Positions 7,230 to 16,579 of a stretch of 64,000 nt of DNA are shown here, piece after piece. This DNA comes from an uncultured bacterium. GTDB taxonomy: Bacteria; Cyanobacteriota; Vampirovibrionia; Gastranaerophilales; Gastranaerophilaceae. The stretch's first letter is position 1. Each line of letters starts with the position of its first letter. The stretch lies in assembly GCA_949284715.1 (NCBI GenBank), contig CASDWH010000005.1, positions 25,452 to 89,451 on the forward strand, in the 5' to 3' direction. Under the pieces are notes generated by a model that worked only from the letters and a program-made list of their open reading frames with translations, had not been told where the DNA came from and did not search any database. Position numbers and translations under genes: made by a program.

Positions 7230-8486
7230 ATGAATAAAAAATATATATCAATTATTATAATAGCGGCTTGTTTTATCGGTTTAAATAAAATCTTTTATGA
7301 TACGTATACAAAATCTGTCGATATAAAATCCCAGCGTTTATTAACAAACAAGGAAATAGTGCCGCCTCAAAAACTATTTGATTTGGTGGCTAATATTGTT
7401 GAAAAACAGTATATCGAAGAGGATTTAAATCATCAAAACTGGAAACGCTGGAAGCGCCGGTATGATGGAAAAATTAAGACAGAAGATGATATGAAGGTCG
7501 CAATTGATAGTATGATTGCGAGTTTAGATGAGCCGTATACACATTTTTTAACAAAGGAAGATTTTAAAAATTTAAGGACTTCAATAAAATCAAAAATATA
7601 CGGTATAGGTGTAAATATTTACAATGATTCCGGTAAAATTAAAATTTTCAGTGTCATGCCGGACACTCCGGCCATGCGGGCTGAGCTTAAGGCAGACGAT
7701 ATTATTCTTAAAGTAAATAATGTTGAATGCAGCGGTAAAAAGATTGATCAAGTTGCCGATATGATACGCGGTGCAAAGGGAACTTTGGTTTCTCTTACAA
7801 TAAAGCGCGGGCGAGAAGTTCTAAAAAAAGAATTACCGCGTGAAGAGATTAAGATTAAGACAATTGAAACAAAAATATACGATGATATCGGATATATAAA
7901 TTTGACAAGCTTTTTAAGTTCAGATATGAAAAATGAATTTGCGTCGGCTCTTGAAAAAACTAAAGAATGTAAAGGCCTTATAATTGATTTAAGGGGAAAT
8001 ACCGGCGGGCTTCTTGAAAATGCAGTTATACTGGCTGAGCCGTTTATAGATAACGGGCCTATTGTTAGTGTCGTTATGCGCGGCGGTAAAAAGAATGTAA
8101 TTAATGCAAATACCAATACTGAGAAAATCCATAAACCAATGGTCATATTGATTAATGAGGCTAGTGCTTCAGCCAGTGAAATATTTTCAGGTGCGATGAA
8201 AGATTATAATCTGGCAACTATTGTAGGGCATAAGTCTTTCGGGAAAGGAATGGTTCAAAGTGTTATACCATTGCCTAACGAAACCGGAATAAATTTAACA
8301 ATTGCCAAATATTTAACCCCCGGGAATAATGATATAAACCAGAAAGGTATTGAGCCGCATATTGTAGTGGACTCAGGAAAATTTTCGTTAGATGAATCAA
8401 AAGATAAGCAATTAAATGCTGCAAAGGCTGTATTAAGCAAGCTAATAAAAAATAATGATATAGTCCGTATATCTGGTAATATGTAA
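7230..8486 (+). CDS. S41 family carboxy-terminal processing protease (CtpA/Prc-like)
   Basis: Membrane-anchored periplasmic serine protease that trims or degrades proteins from the C-terminus. The 418-residue protein has an N-terminal membrane anchor (about 5-22), a PDZ domain (about 110-200) that recognises substrate tails, and the S41 catalytic core. The expected Ser-Lys-Gln catalytic set is present: S314 in EASASASEI, K339 in SFGKGMVQ and Q343. Length is normal for CtpA. In cyanobacteria CtpA matures the D1 photosystem protein, but no photosystem is expected here, so the role is general envelope proteolysis. The mRNA appears to be leaderless. No terminator was seen after it, and the next gene starts 102 nt downstream. 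Confidence 0.93.
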   Translation: MNKKYISIIIIAACFIGLNKIFYDTYTKSVDIKSQRLLTNKEIVPPQKLFDLVANIVEKQYIEEDLNHQNWKRWKRRYDGKIKTEDDMKVAIDSMIASLDEPYTHFLTKEDFKNLRTSIKSKIYGIGVNIYNDSGKIKIFSVMPDTPAMRAELKADDIILKVNNVECSGKKIDQVADMIRGAKGTLVSLTIKRGREVLKKELPREEIKIKTIETKIYDDIGYINLTSFLSSDMKNEFASALEKTKECKGLIIDLRGNTGGLLENAVILAEPFIDNGPIVSVVMRGGKKNVINANTNTEKIHKPMVILINEASASASEIFSGAMKDYNLATIVGHKSFGKGMVQSVIPLPNETGINLTIAKYLTPGNNDINQKGIEPHIVVDSGKFSLDESKDKQLNAAKAVLSKLIKNNDIVRISGNM

Positions 8487-8588
8487 CATTTTGTAAATTT
8501 TTTTCTAAATAATGGCAAAAAAAAATATTCTCCTTTGTTCAATCGATAGTAACCAAGAAAATAATTACTTGAAAGGAGTAAATAAGAT

Positions 8589-11500
8589 ATGGACATTACA
8601 AATCAAAATCTTGGGTTGAAAAAATTGTTCAACAAGAACATTATGAATTACCAAGAAAATCCTCAGCCGGAGCCTGAGAAAAAAGAATTACCCCAGGAAC
8701 CTGCATTTACCGGTCTTAATGGGCTAAAGGGGCTTGGAATCTACGCACAAGCAGGACTGAATGTTGCAAAGAATATGGCGCCTGCAATGCTTTTTTTAGT
8801 TCCCGGTGCTGCGGCTCTTACAAGCTGTGAAAAAACAGAAATTTCAGAAAACACTTATTGGGATGTAACAGTAAAAGATAATTCAGAAGAATATCTTAAA
8901 GAAATTATAGAGCTTCTCCGTCAATTGATTTCTCAAAATGATCAATATGCAGCTCAATATTTAGAAGCCATTGATAGGCTGACCCAGTTAGTTGAAGCTG
9001 GTCAAGAGCAGGATAAAGCATATTATGAAACAGTTAATCAAATGCTTTCATTAATAAGAGATTTAGCACAAAGTATTAATGATAATACAGAAGAAAATGC
9101 AGAGCTGACAAGACAAGGTTTAGAGTTATTGAATAATATTCTTGCAGCATTACAAGAAAATAATTCATTAATCTCGCAATACGGTGACCAATTAGTTGGT
9201 TATATGGAAACAATAAAAGCTGCAATTGAAAATGGAAATAATTCAATAATTGCAGTTCTTGAGTTAATGTGGGCAGATATTCAAGAAGGCAACACTGCAT
9301 TGCTCGGTGCTATAACCGGTTTAGGCGATATCATTGATGTTAATAATGAAGAACTCATCAATACTATTACAGAAATTTATGAAAATAGTGAATTATCTGC
9401 TGATGAAAGAAATGAACAAATTGTTAATGCGATTAACGAAGTTAAAGTTATTGTTGAATCTATGCAAACAACAATAGAATCTCAATCTGGCGAAGTAAAA
9501 GAAATATTACAAGAGTTCTTAGATCAGTATAAAGAAGGTCAAATTACTTCTGAAAAAATGATGGAACTTATGTATAATGCGTTGATAGAAGGCAATACAT
9601 TAGATAAACTACAATTGGAACAATTACATCAAATTTATGTTTCATTAGAGGATGGTAAGTTATCAGTATCAGAGGCTTTGGCACAAATTGCTGAATTGCT
9701 CGGAGCAATTAATGAAACATTACAAGGTATGAGCGCTCAGTTGAATGATATTTTTGCAGAAGTAGTAGATATTAATAATAATATCAAAGCTGGCAATCAA
9801 CAAAACGCTGATAACTTTGCATTACTGCTTGAAAATACCGATAAGCAAAATGAATATCTTGCACAATTGGTTGAATCTAATGATGCGCAGGCTCAATTAC
9901 TTGCTAAGTTAGATACAAGAGCTGAAGAAGGTATCAATGTACTAAAACAAATCAAAGAGAATGTTGGTGCAATTACATTTGATGAACTTATTAAAGTATT
10001 AAATGAAAACAATGCTGAAGTAGTTGAAACTATTATGAATGCAGCAGATGAATTAGGTATTGTAATAGACAAGAATACAGATGATGCAGTTGCAGTATTA
10101 ATTGAACAGTTAGAAGCATTAAGAGTTCAAATTGGCGAAGGTCAAGAAAATATGTCAGCAATTCTTACAATGTTGAACAACATTGATTTGAATACTGCGG
10201 CTTCTGAAAAACAATTAGAACAATTAGTTGCGCTTGTAAAAGAATTGCAGCAAATTGCAGGTGATGACAGTACAACACAAGAAGAAATTAATGCACAACT
10301 TGGTGAAATTAAAGATCTTCTTGCAAGTATTGATAATACATTAACTGAAATAAGCGGTAAATTATCAGATGCAATCGACAAAGTTAATATACTTATTGAA
10401 CAAAATGAACAAGCTCAATCGCAGTACGCAGGTTATTTGGAACAATTGGTACAAAATACTAATCAACAAAATTCATACTTGCAGCAAATGATAGAAGTAC
10501 AAAATGCTAATAAAGAAAATACTGATAAATTGGTAGAACAAGCAAATCAAATTATCACATTATTACAATCAGCAAATGAACAGCTTGGTAATCTGGATTA
10601 TGCAAACTTAATTACCGAACTTGAAAGACTTGATTCAGAATTAGCAGCAAAACTTGAAGAAATGATTAAGAACCTTGGCATTACAATTAATGAAAATACT
10701 AATAATGCAACTGCTCAAATCATTGCTTCATTAGAATCTATCAAAGGCGCACTTGATGGTAATGAACAAACAATGGATACTATAATCAATATACTTTCAT
10801 CTATTGATTTGAATACATCACTAAGCAATTCACAAATGGATAGACTTCTGAAAATGGTAGAAGAATTGAATACTATCGTTAATGAAGGTAATACTTCACA
10901 AGAAGAAATCAATGTAAAACTGGAAGAAATCAAAGAATTCCTGGCAAGCATTGACGGTACATTAAAAGGTATTCTTGATAAGATTACCGAAGGTGTAGAC
11001 AGCTTCAATTCCTTCTACAATGATTACAAAGCAAATGCTGATCGTTTCTATCAATCATTAGAAGATATCAAAAATCAGGTAGGCGGTCTTGCTCAAACAG
11101 TTAATGATATCAAGAATAATGGTGATCAAATGTTATCAAAACTTGATAATTTACAAACAAGCGCTGATAATATTGCAAATAACCTTGAACAAATTATTCA
11201 AAACCAAGGTGATGACCTGACCTATGAAGAACTTCAAGAACTTCTTGCAAATCAAAGTTCTGCAAACCTTGAAGCATTACAAAATATGCTTAATGCACTA
11301 GGTATAAATGCTCAGGATTACATTGACGGAAAAGTCAGCGAGTTAATAAATGCAATAAGAAGCAGTTCTGCTGACTTAACGACAACAAATCACCTCATTC
11401 AGGTATTGATAGATCAGGTAACAGCGATTGCTTCAACAATGCCGGATAATGCTGAACTGCAAAGACTGCTTGAAGAATTGATTAACGCATATAACTCAGG

Positions 11501-12236
11501 TAATGCTAATTTGAACGATCAATTACAACAGGCAAATGATAAGTTAGAACAGCTTTATCAAACTGTAGTAGATATGTATGGTGAGGTTGTTAATATGAGT
11601 AATGACTTAAAGACTTACATATCATTATACGAATCTAATACTGCTAATATTCTCGGTAAAATGAATGATATTATTGCGGGTATTGAACAAGGAAACAGTG
11701 ACTTAGGCAGTTTGAATTCTTCAATGAGCGTAAACAATCAATATCTGCAAACAGCTAATGAAAAATATGATGAAATAATAGCAGCATTAGAAAATCTGAT
11801 TGCTAAAGATACTGATGGTTTGACCAGAGAAGACTTAGAACAAGTTCTTGCTGATGCCGGTATTACATTAGAAAAAATGTTAGCAAATATGGGTATGGGT
11901 ATTATTGATGCAAACATTAGCAATACTCAGGATATTGTTGAGGCTATACGCAGCAATGTAATTGACTTAACGACAACAAACGGTCTGCTTGGAACCGTAA
12001 TTAACCAAATTGAGGGACTTGCACAAACGATTAACGGTCTGGGCGGTCAGGATGTTGTTATTGATACATCAGCAATTGAAACTATGCTTGAATCATTAGA
12101 ACAAATAGTTAAAGCAGGAAATACAACAAACTCTCAGGTTCATTCTCAATTGCAACAAATTAATCAAGCTATACTTGACCTTATTGAGTCAATTAATTCT
12201 CAAGCAGGTGAAGAAGGCGAAGAACCTACAACATAG
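8589..12236 (+). CDS. Giant repetitive coiled-coil protein of unknown function
   Basis: This 1215-residue acidic, almost wholly helical protein is rich in Gln, Asn, Glu, Leu and Ile and very poor in Cys, Trp and Pro. After a Pro/Glu-rich N-terminus there is one hydrophobic segment (about 58-79) ending in LTSC80. This reads like a lipobox, but it lies too far from the start for a normal signal peptide. The body consists of degenerate repeats. A unit of about 210 residues occurs twice in tandem (about 465-640 and 675-820; markers SIDLNTS/SNIDLNTA, TQEEIN and LLASIDNTL/FLASIDGTL). A second unit occurs twice near the C-terminus (markers LTYEEL/LTREDL and DLTTTN). The pattern suggests a long fibrous surface or tether protein. 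I recognise no family. ATG follows AAAGGAG. Confidence 0.8.
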   Translation: MDITNQNLGLKKLFNKNIMNYQENPQPEPEKKELPQEPAFTGLNGLKGLGIYAQAGLNVAKNMAPAMLFLVPGAAALTSCEKTEISENTYWDVTVKDNSEEYLKEIIELLRQLISQNDQYAAQYLEAIDRLTQLVEAGQEQDKAYYETVNQMLSLIRDLAQSINDNTEENAELTRQGLELLNNILAALQENNSLISQYGDQLVGYMETIKAAIENGNNSIIAVLELMWADIQEGNTALLGAITGLGDIIDVNNEELINTITEIYENSELSADERNEQIVNAINEVKVIVESMQTTIESQSGEVKEILQEFLDQYKEGQITSEKMMELMYNALIEGNTLDKLQLEQLHQIYVSLEDGKLSVSEALAQIAELLGAINETLQGMSAQLNDIFAEVVDINNNIKAGNQQNADNFALLLENTDKQNEYLAQLVESNDAQAQLLAKLDTRAEEGINVLKQIKENVGAITFDELIKVLNENNAEVVETIMNAADELGIVIDKNTDDAVAVLIEQLEALRVQIGEGQENMSAILTMLNNIDLNTAASEKQLEQLVALVKELQQIAGDDSTTQEEINAQLGEIKDLLASIDNTLTEISGKLSDAIDKVNILIEQNEQAQSQYAGYLEQLVQNTNQQNSYLQQMIEVQNANKENTDKLVEQANQIITLLQSANEQLGNLDYANLITELERLDSELAAKLEEMIKNLGITINENTNNATAQIIASLESIKGALDGNEQTMDTIINILSSIDLNTSLSNSQMDRLLKMVEELNTIVNEGNTSQEEINVKLEEIKEFLASIDGTLKGILDKITEGVDSFNSFYNDYKANADRFYQSLEDIKNQVGGLAQTVNDIKNNGDQMLSKLDNLQTSADNIANNLEQIIQNQGDDLTYEELQELLANQSSANLEALQNMLNALGINAQDYIDGKVSELINAIRSSSADLTTTNHLIQVLIDQVTAIASTMPDNAELQRLLEELINAYNSGNANLNDQLQQANDKLEQLYQTVVDMYGEVVNMSNDLKTYISLYESNTANILGKMNDIIAGIEQGNSDLGSLNSSMSVNNQYLQTANEKYDEIIAALENLIAKDTDGLTREDLEQVLADAGITLEKMLANMGMGIIDANISNTQDIVEAIRSNVIDLTTTNGLLGTVINQIEGLAQTINGLGGQDVVIDTSAIETMLESLEQIVKAGNTTNSQVHSQLQQINQAILDLIESINSQAGEEGEEPTT

Positions 12237-12260
12237 TATAAATATTATGCTATAAAATAA

Positions 12261-12294
12261 AAAATCCCTTTCAGTTGATTGAGAGGGATTTTTT
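12261..12294. terminator. Bidirectional terminator between convergent genes
   Basis: The inverted repeat AAAATCCCTTTCA / TGAGAGGGATTTT has a 6-nt loop, an A-run on the left and a T-run on the right, so it can terminate transcription from both sides. Confidence 0.85.
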
Positions 12295-12321
12295 ATTTCT
12301 AACAAGAGAAATTATTGTTTA

Positions 12322-14682
12322 TTACTTATTTCCATTTAGTATTTTTACATTATATTTTACTTTCTTATGTTCTTCAAAACCTTTTTTTTCGGCTTCTACA
12401 GCTGCATCTCTGTCGGCTCTATTATCGAATCTCATACCGCCGAATTCTCTGGAATCATTTACATCTTGCCAGCTAAAGTTGTATTCTGCCGGTGTTACGG
12501 TTGAAATGGTTGATTCCATTCCGACTTTTGCTGCAACTCTTCTTGATGAGATTAAGTTACCATTGATATCTCTTGCGGCTTCTTTAGAAGTGTATTTGTC
12601 ACGGAGCGCTGCATCAGGTTCGTTTCCGCAGAGTGACCAGAAGTATGTATTACCGCTCTTGCAGGTGTATTTCTTTCTGATTTTTGTACCAACACCTTTT
12701 TCTTCATCAGATTCCGGCATGTCTGCGCTTGATGGTGCAAAACCGTTTAATTTACCTTTTGTAAAGCTTCTGAGTTCTGCAATATCAGCTTCATTGGTGA
12801 TAGGTTTGCCGTTAGCGTCAACATAACCTAATCTTACGATACCATCCCAATATTCTCCGGGTTTATTGTAGTAGATACAATCTTCTGCTTCTTTAACAAC
12901 CGGATCGACATCCTGAGTTTTTATCACGACTTCTTTTACCGGTTTTTCAGGTTGCACCGCCGGTGTTTCTGCCATATCCTTAACTACCGCAATTACATCA
13001 AGCATTGCTTTGTCAAGTTCCTTTTTGTTAATGATATATCCGTCGCCGCCGGAAGCGTTATGCATCATTTCAAGATTAAGTTTTGCTCTTGCTGCATGAT
13101 ACGCTTTTTCTGTTGAAATTTCTTCTTTTGCAAGAGCTTGTTCAACTATACTTGCAACGAAGGCTACTGCTGCTGATGTAATAACCGGTGCTGCGCAGAA
13201 ATGAGTTGTTTCATATTTATATTCGTGCAGATAATCGAATGCTATTACGTCGCCTAAATTAGAAACATCAATTTTTCCGCCATTTTCTGCCTGCATTTTT
13301 TCCGCCTGTTCTTTTATTTCTTCAAACATTTTCTCAAAAACGGAGGAGGAAATGCTGCCGTGACCATCAATTGTAAGTGAGATGCCATTTTTGGGATTAA
13401 TTAAAATATGGAATGTGCTTAATGCTGCGGCTGCAAGTGATGGAATGCCTACAAGTGCTGCATCTGCAATGGCTTTACCAACTTTAATTTTATCGTATTT
13501 AAATCCAATATCTTTTCCTAATCGTTTGATATCTTTTCTTTTGTTGTAGTTTTCATCACCTTTTTCTTTATAAATAGGTTTAAAGTCATATTGGTCGTTA
13601 CCGACTTCTACAGTACGGATATCACCTAATTTTAAGCCGTCAAATCCATCTATGTTTGTAATGACACCGCCTGCGAGAGTTGTGATTCTGGTAATATCAG
13701 AAGTTTTAATTTCTGTCGTGCCGATAAGAATTGTATCTAATTCATTTAGAGCCTTGTCTTTATTTTCATCAATAAAGGGTTCTTTAAAGTATTCAACATT
13801 TTGGGCAGCTTGCGAAATTCTTCTTTCATTGCTTCTTCTGTTAAAAGTTAAATCTGCACCTGAAGCTTGTGAATATTCAGCAGCAACTTCTGCTGCATCT
13901 TTATCTTTGAATCTTTCAACAAGTTTTTTCCTGGTACCTACATAGCCTCTTTCAAGATTAGAATTTATTTCGTTTCTAATTGCAAGTACATCCATTACAT
14001 TTTTCAAAGTATCATCATTGAGAGCGTCTTTAGTCAATCCAAAATACATATTTGCATCTTTAAGTTCTTTTTTAACGATTTTTCTTATTTTTGATGCTTT
14101 TATAGGATCTTCAATTGCATATACCATGTTAATGATATCTAATGCTGATGGAATATTGTATTCTTCACGTTTAATATCATATTGTGATTGTGCTTTTGCC
14201 AGTTCCTTTTGATAGTATAGAATTTCTTTTATATCATCTGTTAAAGTTATATTAGAACCGGCAACATTGGCTAAGTTTGCTTTATGTATTTCTTCTTCTG
14301 AATATTTATCTAATTTCTTTTTGTATTTTTTTAATTGTTTTTCAAGTTCTTCTATTTCCTTTTTTTGTGCCTTTGTTAATCTTGTCCCTGGTGCTACAAC
14401 AGGTTCACCGTTGCCCGGTTCAGCGCCTCTATTTGCAACTTCCACTTTAGTAATGCTAAGCCCGAGTTCTTGAGCTTTTTGTTCATATACTAAAGCAGCG
14501 CCTTCTGCAAGGTTTCTTGTTTCTTGCGCTTTATCTGATTTACCTTTTGCTTCAAGTTCTGCTGCTTTTTCCATTAAGGAAACATAATCTTCTCTGATTT
14601 TGTCCAACTCCTTTGCATCAGATTTTCTGATAAATCTGGCTTGTACAATTGGATTTGTGTTGTTTTGTACTTCTCCTGTCAT
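12322..14682 (-). CDS. Large unknown protein (786 residues)
   Basis: I do not recognise this protein. It begins with a charged coiled-coil region (about 18-175, with a Lys/Glu-rich segment near 125-150) and continues as a mixed helical region. Two hydrophobic stretches follow (about 405-425, ALVGIPSLAAAALSTF; about 495-515, ITSAAVAFVASIVEQAL) that could insert in or associate with a membrane. The last 200 residues are Trp/Tyr/Gly-rich and contain four aromatic-charged segments. There is no signal peptide. The ribosome-binding site is AAGGGG, 10 nt before ATG. The promoter region carries the TTATATATATAA motif shared with three other unknown genes on this strand. It is monocistronic by context. 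Confidence 0.78.
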   Translation of the reverse strand: MTGEVQNNTNPIVQARFIRKSDAKELDKIREDYVSLMEKAAELEAKGKSDKAQETRNLAEGAALVYEQKAQELGLSITKVEVANRGAEPGNGEPVVAPGTRLTKAQKKEIEELEKQLKKYKKKLDKYSEEEIHKANLANVAGSNITLTDDIKEILYYQKELAKAQSQYDIKREEYNIPSALDIINMVYAIEDPIKASKIRKIVKKELKDANMYFGLTKDALNDDTLKNVMDVLAIRNEINSNLERGYVGTRKKLVERFKDKDAAEVAAEYSQASGADLTFNRRSNERRISQAAQNVEYFKEPFIDENKDKALNELDTILIGTTEIKTSDITRITTLAGGVITNIDGFDGLKLGDIRTVEVGNDQYDFKPIYKEKGDENYNKRKDIKRLGKDIGFKYDKIKVGKAIADAALVGIPSLAAAALSTFHILINPKNGISLTIDGHGSISSSVFEKMFEEIKEQAEKMQAENGGKIDVSNLGDVIAFDYLHEYKYETTHFCAAPVITSAAVAFVASIVEQALAKEEISTEKAYHAARAKLNLEMMHNASGGDGYIINKKELDKAMLDVIAVVKDMAETPAVQPEKPVKEVVIKTQDVDPVVKEAEDCIYYNKPGEYWDGIVRLGYVDANGKPITNEADIAELRSFTKGKLNGFAPSSADMPESDEEKGVGTKIRKKYTCKSGNTYFWSLCGNEPDAALRDKYTSKEAARDINGNLISSRRVAAKVGMESTISTVTPAEYNFSWQDVNDSREFGGMRFDNRADRDAAVEAEKKGFEEHKKVKYNVKILNGNK

Positions 14683-14710
14683 AATAACATCCCCTTATTC
14701 TTATCCTTGT

Positions 14711-14755
14711 GTTATATATATAAAGTATTTCACGTTTTTAAAATTGCTATTTTTA
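14711..14755 (-). promoter_or_regulatory. TTATATATATAA promoter motif, copy A
   Basis: Read on the minus strand: AAAAATAGCAATTTT, about 13 nt, then ACTTTATATATATAAC, ending 28 nt before the start codon of the 786-residue gene. The same arrangement recurs at 56365-56409 and, slightly varied, at 26749-26788. The 3' block alone recurs at 61520-61547. Confidence 0.6.
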
Positions 14756-14908
14756 AGAAAGATAATTCTAATTGTCCTCTGAAATCCAATTATATGCTGA
14801 TTTTTGCTTATGTTACAAAACTTAATATTTACATTCCCTGAAATAATCAACTAAAAGAGTGATTATTTTTTATATAATCTTTGTTATACTCTGTATTGAG
14901 GTAAAGAC

Positions 14909-15151
14909 GTGAATAAATCTTATTTAGAACAAAAAATTTTAGAAAAAGAGCATCAAATAGAAAAATTGCGTGATGTTTCCGACTTATCCCCGGTTTGTGC
15001 TGATTTGTATAATAAAGCAATACTTGAAAAAGCTATTCTGAAGGATGAGTTGAGAAAATTGACCGAATCTGCTGCATCCAGAATAGCGAATAAAATTAGA
15101 AAATCTCTTCCATTTGGTGAAAAGAGAATTTGTGATTTTTTTAAAGGTTAG
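14909..15151 (+). CDS. Small helical protein of unknown function
   Basis: An 80-residue basic protein, predicted to be two helices with a coiled-coil N-terminal half (YLEQKILEKEHQIEKL) and an Arg/Lys-rich C-terminus. It starts with GTG at 14909, 7 nt after GAGG; a TATACT box lies at about 14884-14889. The 226-nt gap before it holds only this promoter and the divergent promoter of the 786-residue gene. Its last 11 nt overlap the end of convergent rdgB. No family recognised. Confidence 0.65.
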   Translation: MNKSYLEQKILEKEHQIEKLRDVSDLSPVCADLYNKAILEKAILKDELRKLTESAASRIANKIRKSLPFGEKRICDFFKG

Positions 15152-15713
15152 TTGTTGATAAAAACTCTAGAACCTGCCTGAGCGCATTGCCGCGGTGTGA
15201 TATGCTGTTTTTGGTTGAATCATCCATTCTTGCAATTGTAATGTTGTAATTGTCCGGAATAAAAACCGGGTCATATCCAAAGCCGTTGACACCGTCAGGT
15301 TTATCAGTAATATGCCCATTACAAATGCCGGTTGTTTGGAAGAGTGTTTCCCCGTCAGGTGTTACAAGCGTCATACAGCATACAAATTTTGCATTTCTGT
15401 TGTCCTTACCCGATAGTTCTTTTAACAGCCGTTCTATTCTTTGCTGCTGGGTCGGTGCATACCTTGCAGAATACAGTCCTGGCGCTCCGTTAAGCGAGTC
15501 AACACAAAGTCCTGAATCATCAGCAAGTGCCGTTTGTCCTGATAGTTTAGCAGCTTCATAGGCTTTAATATAAGAATTCTCTTCAAAGGTTTGTCCGTTT
15601 TCCTCCGGATTAAAACCGTCAGGCGGCAGAATGAATTCTACACCGCTGTTTTTTGCAATCTCATTAACTTCTTTTAACTTATTGATGTTGTTTGTTGCAA
15701 ATACTAATTTCAC
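15141..15713 (-). CDS. rdgB: dITP/XTP pyrophosphatase (RdgB/HAM1 family)
   Basis: Removes non-canonical purine nucleoside triphosphates (ITP, dITP, XTP) by hydrolysis to the monophosphate and pyrophosphate, preventing their incorporation into nucleic acids. The 190-residue protein has the family motifs in order: the substrate-binding FATNNINKLKEV at the N-terminus, LADDSGLCVDSLNGAPG (D65, D66 metal/catalytic region), YSARYA, and GYDPVF near the C-terminus. Length is typical. It lies 22 nt downstream of uppS on the same strand, so the two are probably co-transcribed. Confidence 0.96.
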   Translation of the reverse strand: MKLVFATNNINKLKEVNEIAKNSGVEFILPPDGFNPEENGQTFEENSYIKAYEAAKLSGQTALADDSGLCVDSLNGAPGLYSARYAPTQQQRIERLLKELSGKDNRNAKFVCCMTLVTPDGETLFQTTGICNGHITDKPDGVNGFGYDPVFIPDNYNITIARMDDSTKNSISHRGNALRQVLEFLSTTNL

Positions 15714-15735
15714 AGTTTCCCCCGATAAATTTTAT

Positions 15736-16479
15736 TTATCCCCCCCAGCGCCGGTTACGTTTACCAAACTCTATTATTGCATCGCACATAGCTTCATTAT
15801 CAAATTCAGGCCAATATTTTTTTGTTATATACAATTCCGAGTAAGCAATCTGCCATAATAAATAATTGGAAATTCTCATTTCTCCGCCGGTTCTGATTAA
15901 TAAATCAGGATCCGGAATCCCTGATGTATATAGACACTGAGATATATCATCTTCTGTAATCTCAGAAATATTGATATCACCGCTGATTACTTTTTGATTC
16001 AGGAGTTTAAATGCGTGAAGAAGTTCTGCTCTTGCGCCATAATTGAAGGCTATTTGCAGTTTTACGCCTTTATTATTTTTTGTTTTAGTAATGGCATCCT
16101 TAATTACTTGTTTCAAATTTTTGTTGAGTGCTTCTATATCGCCGATAAAGTTTACGACAACACCATTGCTGTGCATTTCTTCAATTTCGTTTTTGAGGGT
16201 GTTTGCAAGCAAATCCATAAGAAAATGAACTTCTTCCGGCGTTCTGTTCCAATTCTCCGTTGAAAAAGCATAGACTGTTAAATACTGAATCCCGAGTTCA
16301 TCGGCAGATTTAATAGCTCGCTTTAGTGCTTTTACCCCTTCTTTATGTCCGATTGCAGAAGGCAGATGTTTATTTTTTGCCCAGCGTCTGTTGCCGTCCA
16401 TTATTATTGCTGCATGCTTAAAACCGGTTTCTCTTATTATTGATTTTGCTATCTCTTGTTTATTCTCAATTAATACCAT
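15736..16479 (-). CDS. uppS: Isoprenyl transferase (undecaprenyl diphosphate synthase)
   Basis: Cis-prenyltransferase that extends farnesyl diphosphate with isopentenyl diphosphate to the C55 lipid carrier used for peptidoglycan and surface polysaccharides. The 247-residue protein shows the signature IIMDGNRRWAK with catalytic D28, then GHKEGVKAL, TVYAFSTENWNR and, near the C-terminus, DLLIRTGGEMRISNYLLWQ, the pyrophosphate and Mg-binding region. All expected motifs are intact. It is the first gene of a two-gene unit with rdgB. Its product would supply the glycosyltransferase cluster encoded later in the window. Confidence 0.97.
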   Translation of the reverse strand: MVLIENKQEIAKSIIRETGFKHAAIIMDGNRRWAKNKHLPSAIGHKEGVKALKRAIKSADELGIQYLTVYAFSTENWNRTPEEVHFLMDLLANTLKNEIEEMHSNGVVVNFIGDIEALNKNLKQVIKDAITKTKNNKGVKLQIAFNYGARAELLHAFKLLNQKVISGDINISEITEDDISQCLYTSGIPDPDLLIRTGGEMRISNYLLWQIAYSELYITKKYWPEFDNEAMCDAIIEFGKRNRRWGG

Positions 16480-16579
16480 AATGTCTATATGATACTACAA
16501 ACATATTTGTATTTGATAAGTTGTACATTACAAATAAATAATTTTATGCTACAATGTAAATTGTGTAGAGGAGTTAAAT

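Noticed and set aside
8778..8828. Start of the 1215-residue protein at an internal ATG so that LTSC becomes a normal lipoprotein signal
   Set aside because: No Shine-Dalgarno precedes the internal ATG codons, while the ATG at 8589 follows AAAGGAG at good spacing.
12275..12826. 183-codon open frame opposite the end of the 786-residue gene
   Set aside because: It begins in the terminator and is antisense to a longer gene with a good ribosome-binding site; hydrophobic composition is typical of an antisense shadow.
16143..16150. GCCGATAA on the plus strand, a possible sigma-28 -10 box
   Set aside because: It lies inside the uppS coding region, with no TAAAGTTT 11 nt upstream and no gene starting downstream on that strand.
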